A DNA stretch of 41,043 nucleotides from NCBI RefSeq assembly GCF_008710035.1, contig NZ_VYKI01000004.1:67326-108368 (forward strand). The letters are read 5' to 3'. Shown here in pieces: positions 16,401 to 24,789 of the stretch; positions within the stretch are counted from its first letter, which is position 1; every line of letters begins with the position of its first letter. The position numbers and the translations under genes were made by a program. Under the pieces are notes generated by a model. It saw nothing but the letters and a program-made list of their open reading frames with translations, did no database searches and was not told the DNA's origin. The DNA comes from Stenotrophomonas cyclobalanopsidis (lineage in GTDB: Bacteria; Pseudomonadota; Gammaproteobacteria; Xanthomonadales; Xanthomonadaceae).

Positions 16401-18075
16401 CTGGATCGCCCTGGACCGGTTGCTGGTCGACGCGCAGCCCGGCCGTGACATCGGCCTCTGCGAAGGCGTCGCCCTGGATCACATGGCCTTCCGCCTGCGC
16501 GCGCTGGCCTGGCGCGATGCGTTCGCCGCCGCCGAAGGCCGCGACTGGGCGCTGTATTTCGACGATGCAATTGCCTTTGCTGCGGCCCTGTTCGGTGCCT
16601 GGCATGCCGGCAAGCGCGTGTTCCTCGCCGCTGACAACCTGCCGGCCACCCTGCAGGCGTTGCAGCCGCAGGTCAGTGGCTTCGCTGGCGACGTCTCGGC
16701 CGACTACCGCCCGTTGACGCCGGCCGTGGCCGCCGAGGGTGTGCTGCAGGTGCTGGACGAGCGCGCCTGCGAACTGTGCGTGTTCACCTCCGGCAGCACC
16801 GGCCAGCCCAGCGCGATCAACAAGCGCATGGACCAGCTGGCGCGCGAAGTCGATGCGCTGCAGGCCGCCTTCGGCGCGCAGCTCGACGGCGTGCAGGTGC
16901 ACGGCACGGTCTCGCACCAGCACATCTACGGCCTGCTGTTCCGCGTGCTGTGGCCGCTGGCCGCGGGCCGCCAGATCCAGCCGCGGCGTTTCTTCCATGA
17001 AGACCTGGTCGGCACCCTGGGCGGCGCCGACAGCGTGCTGGTGGCGACCCCGGCACACCTGAAGCGCCTGCCCGAACAGCTCGACTGGGCCAGCCTGCAC
17101 GGCCGCCTGCGTGCGGTGTTCTCCTCCGGCGGCCCGCTGCCGGAAGAGGCCGCGCGGCGGGTGCGGCAGTGGTTGGGCGTGGCCCCCACCGAGGTGTACG
17201 GCAGCAGCGAGACCGGCGGCATCGCCTGGCGCCGCTGGGAGACCGACATGCCGCCGTGGCAGCCGCTGCCGGGCGTGCAGTGGCGCATCGATGACGGCTG
17301 CCTCGCGGTGGCCTCGGCGCACCTGGACAGCAGTGACTGGTGGCGCACCCAGGACCGCGTGGAAGCGCTGGCCGATGGCCGCTTCCGCCTGCTTGGCCGC
17401 GCCGACCGCATCGTCAAGATCGAAGAACGCCGGGTCTCGCTGGATGCGCTGGAACGCGCGCTGCGCGATGACCCGGAAGTAGAGGACGTGCGCGTGCTGG
17501 TGCTGTCCGGCCAGCGCGAGCAGCTGGCGGCGGTGGTGGTGCCGGCGGATCCAGCGCTGGTAGCGGCCGGCGATGCTGCGCGCCGTGCCTTCGGCCTGCG
17601 CCTTGGCGCCCGCCTGGCGCAGGGCCACGATGCGGTCACCCGCCCGCGCCGCTGGCGGCTGGTCGAGGCAATGCCGATCAACGCGCAGGGCAAGGTCACC
17701 CAGGCCGCGCTGTCGGCGTTGTTCCAGCCGCTGATGCCGGTGCCGCAGTGGGACCGTCGCGGCGCAACGGCCGCAACCCTGCGTGTCACCCTGGATGCAT
17801 CGCTGCGCGCGTTCCAGGGGCACTTCCCGCAGGCAGCGATCCTGCCTGGCGTGGCCCAGCTGGACTGGGCGGTGCGCTTTGCCCGCCAGGCCTTCGCGCT
17901 GCCGCGCGGCTTCGTGCGGATGGAGGCGGTGAAGTTCCAGCACGTGGCCCGCCCTGGTGACGAACTGACCCTGCAGCTGGACTGGGATGCCCAGCGCGGC
18001 GCGCTGACGTTCCGCTACACCTCCCTGCATGGCACGCACGCCAGCGGCAAGGTGGTGCTGACCGATGCGCACTGA
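16387..18075 (+). CDS. Fused acyl-ACP/CoA ligase and hot-dog dehydratase (ApeH-ApeI-like)
   Basis: A 562-residue protein of two parts. Residues 1 to about 450 are an AMP-forming ligase: FTSGSTGQPSAINK (P-loop motif near 133), EVYGSSETGGIAWR, LGRADRIVKIEERRVSLDALE, and the C-terminal INAQGKVT with the catalytic Lys. Residues from about 460 to 562 resemble a FabZ/ApeI-type dehydratase, with GHFPQAAILPGVAQLDW placing the likely active His at 479. The first part would load the aryl acid onto a carrier protein and the second would dehydrate 3-hydroxyacyl intermediates. These are separate genes in E. coli-type clusters. A second in-frame ATG six bases on (MADW) is an equal start candidate. Confidence 0.85.
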   Translation: MPMADWIALDRLLVDAQPGRDIGLCEGVALDHMAFRLRALAWRDAFAAAEGRDWALYFDDAIAFAAALFGAWHAGKRVFLAADNLPATLQALQPQVSGFAGDVSADYRPLTPAVAAEGVLQVLDERACELCVFTSGSTGQPSAINKRMDQLAREVDALQAAFGAQLDGVQVHGTVSHQHIYGLLFRVLWPLAAGRQIQPRRFFHEDLVGTLGGADSVLVATPAHLKRLPEQLDWASLHGRLRAVFSSGGPLPEEAARRVRQWLGVAPTEVYGSSETGGIAWRRWETDMPPWQPLPGVQWRIDDGCLAVASAHLDSSDWWRTQDRVEALADGRFRLLGRADRIVKIEERRVSLDALERALRDDPEVEDVRVLVLSGQREQLAAVVVPADPALVAAGDAARRAFGLRLGARLAQGHDAVTRPRRWRLVEAMPINAQGKVTQAALSALFQPLMPVPQWDRRGATAATLRVTLDASLRAFQGHFPQAAILPGVAQLDWAVRFARQAFALPRGFVRMEAVKFQHVARPGDELTLQLDWDAQRGALTFRYTSLHGTHASGKVVLTDAH

Positions 18076-18835
18076 CGCCGTGGTGGCCGGTGGCGCGTTC
18101 GCGCCGCTGGTGGTCATTCCCGTGTACGACCACGAGCATGCCATCGGCGCCGTGGTGGACGGCGTGCAGGCGGCCGGCCTGCCCTGCCTGCTGGTCGACG
18201 ATGGCTCCCAGCCCTCCTGCGCGCGGGTGCTGCGGGAACTGGCACAGCGGGCGGGCGTCGACCTGCTGCGGCTGGATGTGAACCAGGGCAAGGGCGGGGC
18301 GATGCTGGCCGGTTTCGCTGAAGCGCAGCGTCGCGGGTATACCCATGTGCTGCAGATCGACGCCGACGGCCAGCACGACACCGGTGACCTGCCGCGTTTC
18401 ATCGATGCCGCCCGCGCGCACCCGGACGCGGTGATCTGTGGCATTCCGGCCTACGATGCCAGCGTACCGAAGGCGCGCCTGTACGGTCGCTACGCCACCC
18501 ACATCTGGGTGTGGATCAATACGCTGTCGCTGCACCTGCGCGACACCATGTGTGGCTTCCGGGTCTACCCGCTGCCGCCGGTGCTGCGCCTGATCGGCCA
18601 GGAAACCATCGGCCGGCGCATGGATTTCGATACCGAAGTGATGGTGCGCCTGTACTGGCGGCAGGTGCCGGTGGAACACCTGGCCACCCGCGTGACCTAT
18701 CCGGCCGACGGCGTTTCGCACTTCGATGTGTGGCGCGACAATGTGCGCATCAGCCGCATGCACACCCGCCTGTTCTTCGGCATGCTGCCGCGCGCACCGC
18801 GCCTGCTGTGGCGCCGCGTGCAGGGGCAGGGTTGA
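18065..18835 (+). CDS. Glycosyltransferase family 2 protein
   Basis: A 256-residue GT-A fold enzyme with VVIPVYDHEHAIGAVV at 16-31, VDDGS at 44-48, NQGKGGAM at 73-80, and a DADG metal/nucleotide-sugar motif at 99-102. No long hydrophobic segment is seen, so it probably acts at the cytoplasmic face of the inner membrane. It would add a sugar or sugar-like head group to the polyene lipid or its anchor; DPM1-like members use a polyprenyl acceptor. It overlaps the ligase gene by 11 bases, and the next gene starts one base after its stop. Confidence 0.9.
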   Translation: MRTDAVVAGGAFAPLVVIPVYDHEHAIGAVVDGVQAAGLPCLLVDDGSQPSCARVLRELAQRAGVDLLRLDVNQGKGGAMLAGFAEAQRRGYTHVLQIDADGQHDTGDLPRFIDAARAHPDAVICGIPAYDASVPKARLYGRYATHIWVWINTLSLHLRDTMCGFRVYPLPPVLRLIGQETIGRRMDFDTEVMVRLYWRQVPVEHLATRVTYPADGVSHFDVWRDNVRISRMHTRLFFGMLPRAPRLLWRRVQGQG

Positions 18836-18836
18836 G

Positions 18837-19778
18837 ATGAGCCGCGCGCACGACGCACCGCACTGGGCCGACATCGGCGAATCCACCTCGGTGGCCGGCG
18901 TGCTGTTCCTGTGCTGGGTGCACCGCTGGTTCGGGCGCTGGCCGTTCCGCCTGTGCGCGTGGCCGGTGGTGGTCTGCCACTGGCTGGGCAACCGGGTGGG
19001 CCGCCGCGCCTCGCTGCAGTACCTGCAGCGGCTGCAGGCGCATGCCGGCGCGCTCGGCCATGCGCCGGGCTGGCGTGACAGCCTGCGCCATTTCTTCAGC
19101 TTCGCCGACACGATGCTGGACAAGATCCTCGGCCTCGGTGGCCGTTACCCGCCCGAGCGCATCCACCTGCAGCGCGATCTGGTGCTGGGCAAGATCGCGC
19201 GCCGCGAAGGCGGCCTGATCCTGACCGCGCACATCGGCTGCCTGGAACTGTGCCAGGTGCTGGCCGAGCAGGTGCCGGGCTTCCGCATCACCGTGCTGGT
19301 GCACACCGCGCATGCGCAGCGCTTCAACCGCCTGCTGCAGCGGCTGGACCCGCTGGCTGCGGTGGAGCTGGTGCAGGTCACCGAGATGGGTCCGGCCACG
19401 GCGGTGATGCTCGCCGAAAAGGTCGCCTCCGGTGGCTTCGTGGCCATCGTCGGCGACCGCGTGCCGGTGCAGGGCGGGCGGAGCGTGATGGCCGATTTCC
19501 TCGGCCACCGTGCGCCGTTCCCGATCGGTGCCTATGTGCTGGCGTCCGCGCTGGCGTGCCCGGTCTACACGATGTCCTGCCTGCACGAAGGCGATGGCTA
19601 TCGCGTGGCCTTCGAACACTTTGCCGACCGCGTGGTGCTGCCGCGTGGTTCGCGTGACGCTGCACTTGCCGAACAGGCGCAGCGCTTCGCACGCTGGCTT
19701 GAACTCCAGGTCATCCAGTCCCCGCTGGACTGGTTCAATTTCTTCCCCTTCTGGGACCAGGCTCCTCATGACGATTGA
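18837..19778 (+). CDS. LpxL/HtrB-family acyltransferase
   Basis: A 313-residue protein of the lipid A acyltransferase family: a hydrophobic N-terminal segment (about 20-52) and the HxxxxE catalytic dyad as HIGCLE, His132 and Glu137, followed by GDRVPVQGGR and an FF-PFWD C-terminus. It likely transfers the polyene or a fatty acyl chain from carrier protein to the glycolipid. The start at 18837 follows the upstream stop by one base; an upstream in-frame ATG is inside the glycosyltransferase gene and less likely. Its 3' end overlaps the ammonia-lyase gene by 11 bases. Confidence 0.88.
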   Translation: MSRAHDAPHWADIGESTSVAGVLFLCWVHRWFGRWPFRLCAWPVVVCHWLGNRVGRRASLQYLQRLQAHAGALGHAPGWRDSLRHFFSFADTMLDKILGLGGRYPPERIHLQRDLVLGKIARREGGLILTAHIGCLELCQVLAEQVPGFRITVLVHTAHAQRFNRLLQRLDPLAAVELVQVTEMGPATAVMLAEKVASGGFVAIVGDRVPVQGGRSVMADFLGHRAPFPIGAYVLASALACPVYTMSCLHEGDGYRVAFEHFADRVVLPRGSRDAALAEQAQRFARWLELQVIQSPLDWFNFFPFWDQAPHDD

Positions 19779-21318
19779 CGCCGTACCCGTGTGCCGTTTC
19801 GGCGATGCACCGCTGACCATCGAAGACGTGGTTGCCCTGGCCCAGCGCCAGTGCGACGCCGCCCTGAGCGAGGCCCCGGCCTTTCGCGCGCATATCCAGC
19901 GCGGCGCCGATTTCCTCGACCGCCTGCTGCGCGAGGACGGCGTGATCTATGGCGTGACCACCGGCTACGGCGATTCGTGCACGGTGAACATTCCGCCGGC
20001 GCTGGTAGCCGAGCTGCCGCACCACCTCTACACCTACCATGGCTGCGGCCTGGGCCGTTACCTGGACCCGGCCGAGACCCGCGCCGTGCTGGCCGCGCGC
20101 CTGGCCTCGCTGGTGCGCGGCATGTCCGGCGTCAGCGTGCCGCTGCTGGAAGGCCTGGCCACCCTGCTGCAGCACGACGTGCTGCCGTTGATCCCGGCCG
20201 AAGGCTCGGTCGGTGCCAGTGGTGACCTCACCCCGCTGTCCTACGTCGCCGCCGTGCTGTGTGGCGAGCGCGAGGTGCTGTTCGAAGGCCAGGTGCAGCC
20301 GGCCGGCCCGGTGCTGGCGAAGATCGGCATGGTCCCGCTGAAGCTGCGGCCGAAGGAAGGCCTGGCCATCATGAACGGCACGGCGGTGATGACCGGCCTG
20401 GCCTGCCTGGCCTGGCAGCGCGCTGACTACCTGGCACGCATGGCGACCCGCCTGACCGCGTTCAACGTGCTGTCCAGTGATGGCAACGCGCACCACTTCG
20501 ACGAAACCCTGTTCGCCGCCAAGCCGCACCCGGGCCAGGGCCGCATCGCCGCGCGCCTGCGCAGCGACCTGCACAGCGAACGCCCGCCGCGCAACGAACA
20601 GCGCCTGCAGGATCGTTACTCGCTGCGCTGCGCACCGCACGTCATCGGCGTGCTGGAAGACAGCCTGCCGTTCCTGCGCCAGCTGATCGAAACCGAGCTG
20701 AACAGCGCCAACGACAACCCGCTGATCGATGCCGACGGCGAGCGCATCCTGCACGGGGGCCACTTCTACGGCGGCCACATCGCACTGGCGATGGACACGT
20801 TGAAGAACACCGTGGCCAACGTCGCCGATCTGCTCGACCGGCAGCTGGCGCTGGTGGTCGATGCCCGCTACAACCACGGCCTGCCGGCCAACCTGTCGGC
20901 GGCCACCGGCCCGCGCGCGGCCATCAACCATGGCCTGAAGGCGCTGCAGATCAGCGTCTCGGCATGGGCCGCCGAGGCGCTGAAGCAGACCATGCCGGCC
21001 AGCGTGTTCTCGCGTTCGACCGAATGCCACAACCAGGACAAGGTCAGCATGGGCACCATCGCCGCGCGCGACTGCCTGCGCGTGATCGAACTGACTGAAC
21101 AGGTGGTGGCCGCGATGCTGATCGCCGCACGCCAGGGCCTGGCCCTGCGCGAGCGGGTTGGCCTGAACGCGCAGCTGCATGGCAGTCTGGCCGACATGTA
21201 CGCCGATCTGGGACAGCGCATCGCCCTGGTCGAAGAAGACCGCGCGCTGGATCGCGAACTGCGGGAACTGCTGGTGGAGATCCGCACGCAACGCTGGGAG
21301 CTGTATGTCGGTGAATGA
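19768..21318 (+). CDS. MIO-type aromatic amino acid ammonia-lyase (HAL/TAL/PAL family)
   Basis: A 516-residue lyase with the self-cyclising Ala150-Ser151-Gly152 triad (EGSVGASGDLTPLSYV) that makes the MIO electrophile, the catalytic Tyr in YGVTTGYG at 61-68, and the conserved NDNPL stretch. The substrate-selecting pair aligned with Ser-His of histidine lyases and His-Leu of tyrosine lyases reads Tyr90-His91 (LYTYHGCGLG), so substrate cannot be called by eye. Position between lipid-assembly genes and a thioesterase argues for making a cinnamate-type aryl starter from Tyr or Phe, not for histidine breakdown; no hut gene is nearby. Overlaps are 11 bases upstream and 14 downstream. Confidence 0.9.
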   Translation: MTIDAVPVCRFGDAPLTIEDVVALAQRQCDAALSEAPAFRAHIQRGADFLDRLLREDGVIYGVTTGYGDSCTVNIPPALVAELPHHLYTYHGCGLGRYLDPAETRAVLAARLASLVRGMSGVSVPLLEGLATLLQHDVLPLIPAEGSVGASGDLTPLSYVAAVLCGEREVLFEGQVQPAGPVLAKIGMVPLKLRPKEGLAIMNGTAVMTGLACLAWQRADYLARMATRLTAFNVLSSDGNAHHFDETLFAAKPHPGQGRIAARLRSDLHSERPPRNEQRLQDRYSLRCAPHVIGVLEDSLPFLRQLIETELNSANDNPLIDADGERILHGGHFYGGHIALAMDTLKNTVANVADLLDRQLALVVDARYNHGLPANLSAATGPRAAINHGLKALQISVSAWAAEALKQTMPASVFSRSTECHNQDKVSMGTIAARDCLRVIELTEQVVAAMLIAARQGLALRERVGLNAQLHGSLADMYADLGQRIALVEEDRALDRELRELLVEIRTQRWELYVGE

Positions 21319-21736
21319 AGCAATCGAACTGGTCGGCGAGATCTCGCTGTCCCCGGCCTTCCATGACTGCGACCCGATGAACGTGGTCTGGCATGGCAAC
21401 TACTTCAAGTACTTCGAGATCGCACGCTGCGCGCTGCTCGGCCGCTACGACTACGACTACCCGCAGATGCTCGAATCGGGCTACCTGTGGCCGGTGGTCG
21501 ATGCACGGGTGAAGTACGTGCGGCCGCTGCTGTTCAACCAGGCGCTGCGCGTGGTCTCGCGCATCGTGGAATGGGAGAACCGGCTGAAGATCGAATACGA
21601 GATCCTGGATGCGGAAAGCGGCCAGGTGCTGACCCGTGCGATGACCATCCAGGTCGCGGTGGACGCGACCAGCAAGGAAATGCTGTACCAGTGCCCGCCG
21701 GTGCTGTGGCAGCGTCTTGGAGTGCCTGCCCCGTGA
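21305..21736 (+). CDS. Hot-dog acyl thioesterase (4HBT/YbgC-like)
   Basis: A 143-residue single hot-dog domain with the 4-hydroxybenzoyl-CoA thioesterase signature: D23 in HDCDPMNVVWHGNYFKYFEIAR, then a second half with a paired strand pattern (VKYVRPLLFNQALRV). It is likely ApeK-like, releasing the polyene acid or clearing misloaded carrier proteins. It starts at ATG 21305 inside the end of the lyase gene, and its own stop is shared with the next gene's GTG start (GTGA). Confidence 0.9.
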   Translation: MSVNEAIELVGEISLSPAFHDCDPMNVVWHGNYFKYFEIARCALLGRYDYDYPQMLESGYLWPVVDARVKYVRPLLFNQALRVVSRIVEWENRLKIEYEILDAESGQVLTRAMTIQVAVDATSKEMLYQCPPVLWQRLGVPAP

Positions 21737-22377
21737 ATCCCTTCATCCCTTCTCTTCGCATGGTGCTCCTGCGCGTGCTGCTGTGCGCGCTGATGCTTGC
21801 CGCTGCGCCGCTGGTGCAGGCTGCCGATGCCGCCGTCGATGCGGTCACCCAGGCGGTGGCGCGGCCCGACGTGCTGCGTGGCCAGTTCAGCCAGGAAAAG
21901 CAGGTCAGCGGCTTCAAGAACCCGCTGCGCTCGCAGGGCCAGTTCGTGGTCGCACGCCAGCACGGCGTGATCTGGACCACGCTCAAGCCATTCCCGTCCG
22001 AAGTGGTGGTCACTGCCGACCGCATCCTCAGCCGCCAGCGTGATGGCAGCACCCGCGTCGAACTGGATGCGCGCCAGCAGCCGGCGATGCGCTCGGTCAA
22101 CGCCATCATGTTCGCGCTGATGAGTGGCGACGTGCAGGCGCTGTCGAGCCAGTTCAACGTGCAGGCCAGCCGCGAAGGGCAGGGCTGGCGGCTGAAGCTG
22201 ACCCCTAAGTCGGCGATGCTGGCCAAGGCCTTCGAATCACTGACCCTGCAGGGCGACCGCTACGTGCGCCAGGTGGAGATCGTGGAGGCCAACCAGGACC
22301 GCACGCAGATCCATTTCAGCGCGCTGACCGAAGCGCCGGCCAGCCTGTCCGCCGACGAGGCGCGCCGTTTTGACTGA
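21733..22377 (+). CDS. LolA-like outer membrane lipid carrier protein
   Basis: A 214-residue periplasmic protein with a signal peptide (hydrophobic VLLRVLLCALMLAAAPLVQAAD, cleavage probably after VQA). It resembles the LolA fold in LRGQFSQEKQVSGFKNPLRS and GVIWTTLKPFPSEVVVT. In aryl polyene clusters this protein is expected to receive the lipid released by the exporter and carry it across the periplasm. The GTG start at 21733 overlaps the upstream stop; an ATG at 21760, right at the signal peptide, is an alternative. Confidence 0.87.
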   Translation: MNPFIPSLRMVLLRVLLCALMLAAAPLVQAADAAVDAVTQAVARPDVLRGQFSQEKQVSGFKNPLRSQGQFVVARQHGVIWTTLKPFPSEVVVTADRILSRQRDGSTRVELDARQQPAMRSVNAIMFALMSGDVQALSSQFNVQASREGQGWRLKLTPKSAMLAKAFESLTLQGDRYVRQVEIVEANQDRTQIHFSALTEAPASLSADEARRFD

Positions 22378-22378
22378 T

Positions 22379-24733
22379 ATGTCGACTGACACCGCAGGGA
22401 AGGGGCCGGAGCGCCTGCGCCGCTGGTGGCACTGGCTGGGCATTGCCTGGCTGCTGGCGCTGCTGGTGATGGGCGCGCAGCAGTGGCGCCTGTGGAGCCA
22501 GGAATCGCGGATCGACACCGACATCCTCGCCCTGCTGCCGCAGGATGCGCACGACCGCCTGCTGAGTGATGTCACCCGGCGCATCGCCGATGGCAGCTCG
22601 CGGCAGGTGGTGGTGTTGCTGGGCAGTACCGATGGCGCCGCCGCCAAACAGGCGCAGGCCGCCTTCGCCAAGGCCATGGCCAGCGATACCGACAGCGGAC
22701 TGCTGGTGCCCAGCGGTTCGATCGAAGGCTGGTTCGATGAAGCGCGCGCGTTCTACGCGCCGTATCGCGACCGCCTGTTGACCCCTGCCCAGCGCGAACA
22801 GCTGCAGCAGGCCGAACCGGGCGCGTTGGCCGAACAGGCGCTGGGCGCGCTGTACGGTCCGATGGGCGCCCCGCGGCTGACCGATTGGCGGCAGGACCCG
22901 CTGTCGCTGTGGCCGCAATGGTGGCAGCAGCAGGCCCAGGGCTCCGGCCTGCGCCTGGGCGATGATGGCCTGCTCGAAGCCGAGGGCAAGCACTGGGCCG
23001 CGCTGCAGTTCGATACCCCCGGCTCGGCCTTCCAGCTCGACGGCGAGCGCCATATCGATGGCCTGCTGGAGCGTGCCGGCCAGGCCGCCAAGGCCGCCGC
23101 CGCGGATCTGGAGATCCTGCATGCCGGCGTGCCGCTGCATGCCGAAGCGGCCGCCGTGCAGGCCAACCAGGAAATCAACACGATCGGCTGGGGCTCGCTG
23201 GCCGCGGTGCTGCTGCTGGTCTGGCTCGCGTTCCGTTCGCTGCGGCCGATCCTGCTGGTGGCCGCCTCGCTGCTGATCGGCTGCGGCGTGGCGCTCGCGG
23301 TGACCGTGCTGGTGTTCGGCAAGGTGCACGTGCTGACCCTGGTATTCGGCGCGTCGCTGGTCGGCGTGGCCGAGGATTACGGCATCCACTGGTTCGCGTC
23401 GCGCCAGGCCGAGCCGGCCGACCGCCGCTGGAAGCTGCTCAAGCACCTGCTGCCGGGCCTGTGGCTGGCCCTGGTAACCAGTGCGCTGGCTTACCTGGCC
23501 CTCGGCCTGGCCCCGTTCCCGGGCCTGCGGCAGATGGCCCTGTTCTCGGTGGTCGGCCTCGCCGGCGCCTTCCTCACGGTGATCTTCTGGTTCCCGTGGC
23601 TGGACGGTGGCGAGATCCGCCAGACCCGCTTCTCGCAGTGGCTGGGCAACACGCTGGAACGGTTCCCGCGCCTGCATGGCACGCGCCCGGTCACCGTGTT
23701 CATCGTCGCCACGCTGGCGCTGTCGGCCATCGGCATCGCGCGCCTGCAGAGCAACGACGACCTGCGCAGCCTGCAGTCCTCGCCGCCGGCGCTGATGGCC
23801 GAGCAGATCCGCCTCAGCCAGCTGCTGGGCATGCCGAGCCCGGCGCAGTTCTACCTGGTGCAGGGCGCCAACGCCGGCCAGCTGCTGGAACGCGAAGAAG
23901 CGCTGACCGGACGCCTGCGTGCGCTGGCCAGCGACAAGCGCATCGGCGGCTACCGTGCGATCAGTGACTGGCTGCCGTCGCCGGCGCGCCAGCAGGCCGA
24001 TGCCGCACTGACCGCGAAGGTGGAACCGGGCGTGCTGTCGGCGGTGTCCGAAGCGGTGGGCGAGCCGTTGCCGCGGCCGGACTTCGCGGCGTCGCCGCTG
24101 ACCGCCGAAGCTTTCCTCGCCTCGCCGGCCTCCAAGCCGTTCCGCCACCTGTGGGTGGGCGCGGTGGGTGGGCAGATGGTCAGCGTGGTGATGGTCGATG
24201 ACCTCTCGCGCGCCGACGCGCTGGCCACCCTGCAGGGCGCGGCCGAGGGCCTGCCCGGCGTGCGCTGGGTGGACCGCACGGCCGACTTCTCCACGCTGCT
24301 GGGCCACTACCGCAAGCTGATGGGCGGGCTGCTGCTGGTCGGCATCGCGCTGGTGTTCGGCGCGCTGTGGCTGCGTTACCGCCGCCAGGCCTGGCGCGTG
24401 TTCGCCCCGACCCTGATCGCCGGTGCGCTCACCCTGGGCCTGCTGGGCCTGTTCGGCCAGCCGCTGCAGCTGTTCAATGTGCTGGCGCTGATGCTGCTGC
24501 TGGGCATGGGCATCGACTACGGCATCTTCCTGATCGAACACCGCGGCGACGCCAGTGCCTGGCTGGCGGTGTGCGTGGGCGCAGCCAGCACCTGGCTGTC
24601 GTTCGGCCTGCTGGGCCTGTCGCAGACCCCGGCGCTGCGCGCGTTCGGCCTCACCCTGCTGTTCGGCATCGGCCTGGTCTGGCTGATCTCGCCGCTGTTC
24701 CGTCCGCCGCCGCACGACCTGCCGGCGGCCTGA
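22379..24733 (+). CDS. MMPL/RND-type lipid exporter
   Basis: A 784-residue inner-membrane transporter with two repeated halves: helix 1 (about 18-36) then a periplasmic domain to about 265, a five-helix bundle (about 270-420), then a helix near 440, a second periplasmic domain, and a final bundle (about 645-775). GVAEDYGIHWF in the first half and GMGIDYGIFLIEHR in the second are the acidic-residue helices typical of proton-driven RND/MMPL transporters. It probably moves the polyene lipid outward to the LolA-like carrier. An in-frame TTG at 22370 is an alternative start; the ATG at 22379, one base after the upstream stop, is preferred. Confidence 0.9.
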   Translation: MSTDTAGKGPERLRRWWHWLGIAWLLALLVMGAQQWRLWSQESRIDTDILALLPQDAHDRLLSDVTRRIADGSSRQVVVLLGSTDGAAAKQAQAAFAKAMASDTDSGLLVPSGSIEGWFDEARAFYAPYRDRLLTPAQREQLQQAEPGALAEQALGALYGPMGAPRLTDWRQDPLSLWPQWWQQQAQGSGLRLGDDGLLEAEGKHWAALQFDTPGSAFQLDGERHIDGLLERAGQAAKAAAADLEILHAGVPLHAEAAAVQANQEINTIGWGSLAAVLLLVWLAFRSLRPILLVAASLLIGCGVALAVTVLVFGKVHVLTLVFGASLVGVAEDYGIHWFASRQAEPADRRWKLLKHLLPGLWLALVTSALAYLALGLAPFPGLRQMALFSVVGLAGAFLTVIFWFPWLDGGEIRQTRFSQWLGNTLERFPRLHGTRPVTVFIVATLALSAIGIARLQSNDDLRSLQSSPPALMAEQIRLSQLLGMPSPAQFYLVQGANAGQLLEREEALTGRLRALASDKRIGGYRAISDWLPSPARQQADAALTAKVEPGVLSAVSEAVGEPLPRPDFAASPLTAEAFLASPASKPFRHLWVGAVGGQMVSVVMVDDLSRADALATLQGAAEGLPGVRWVDRTADFSTLLGHYRKLMGGLLLVGIALVFGALWLRYRRQAWRVFAPTLIAGALTLGLLGLFGQPLQLFNVLALMLLLGMGIDYGIFLIEHRGDASAWLAVCVGAASTWLSFGLLGLSQTPALRAFGLTLLFGIGLVWLISPLFRPPPHDLPAA

Positions 24734-24789
24734 CCGCCCTGTACTGCGCAGCCTTCCTTTCCACCTGATCGAGCAACAAGGACGCACCG

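Noticed and set aside
19768..21318. HutH for histidine degradation
   Set aside because: No hutU, hutI or hutG nearby; the gene overlaps polyene genes on both sides, and the Tyr-His pair departs from the usual HutH Ser-His.
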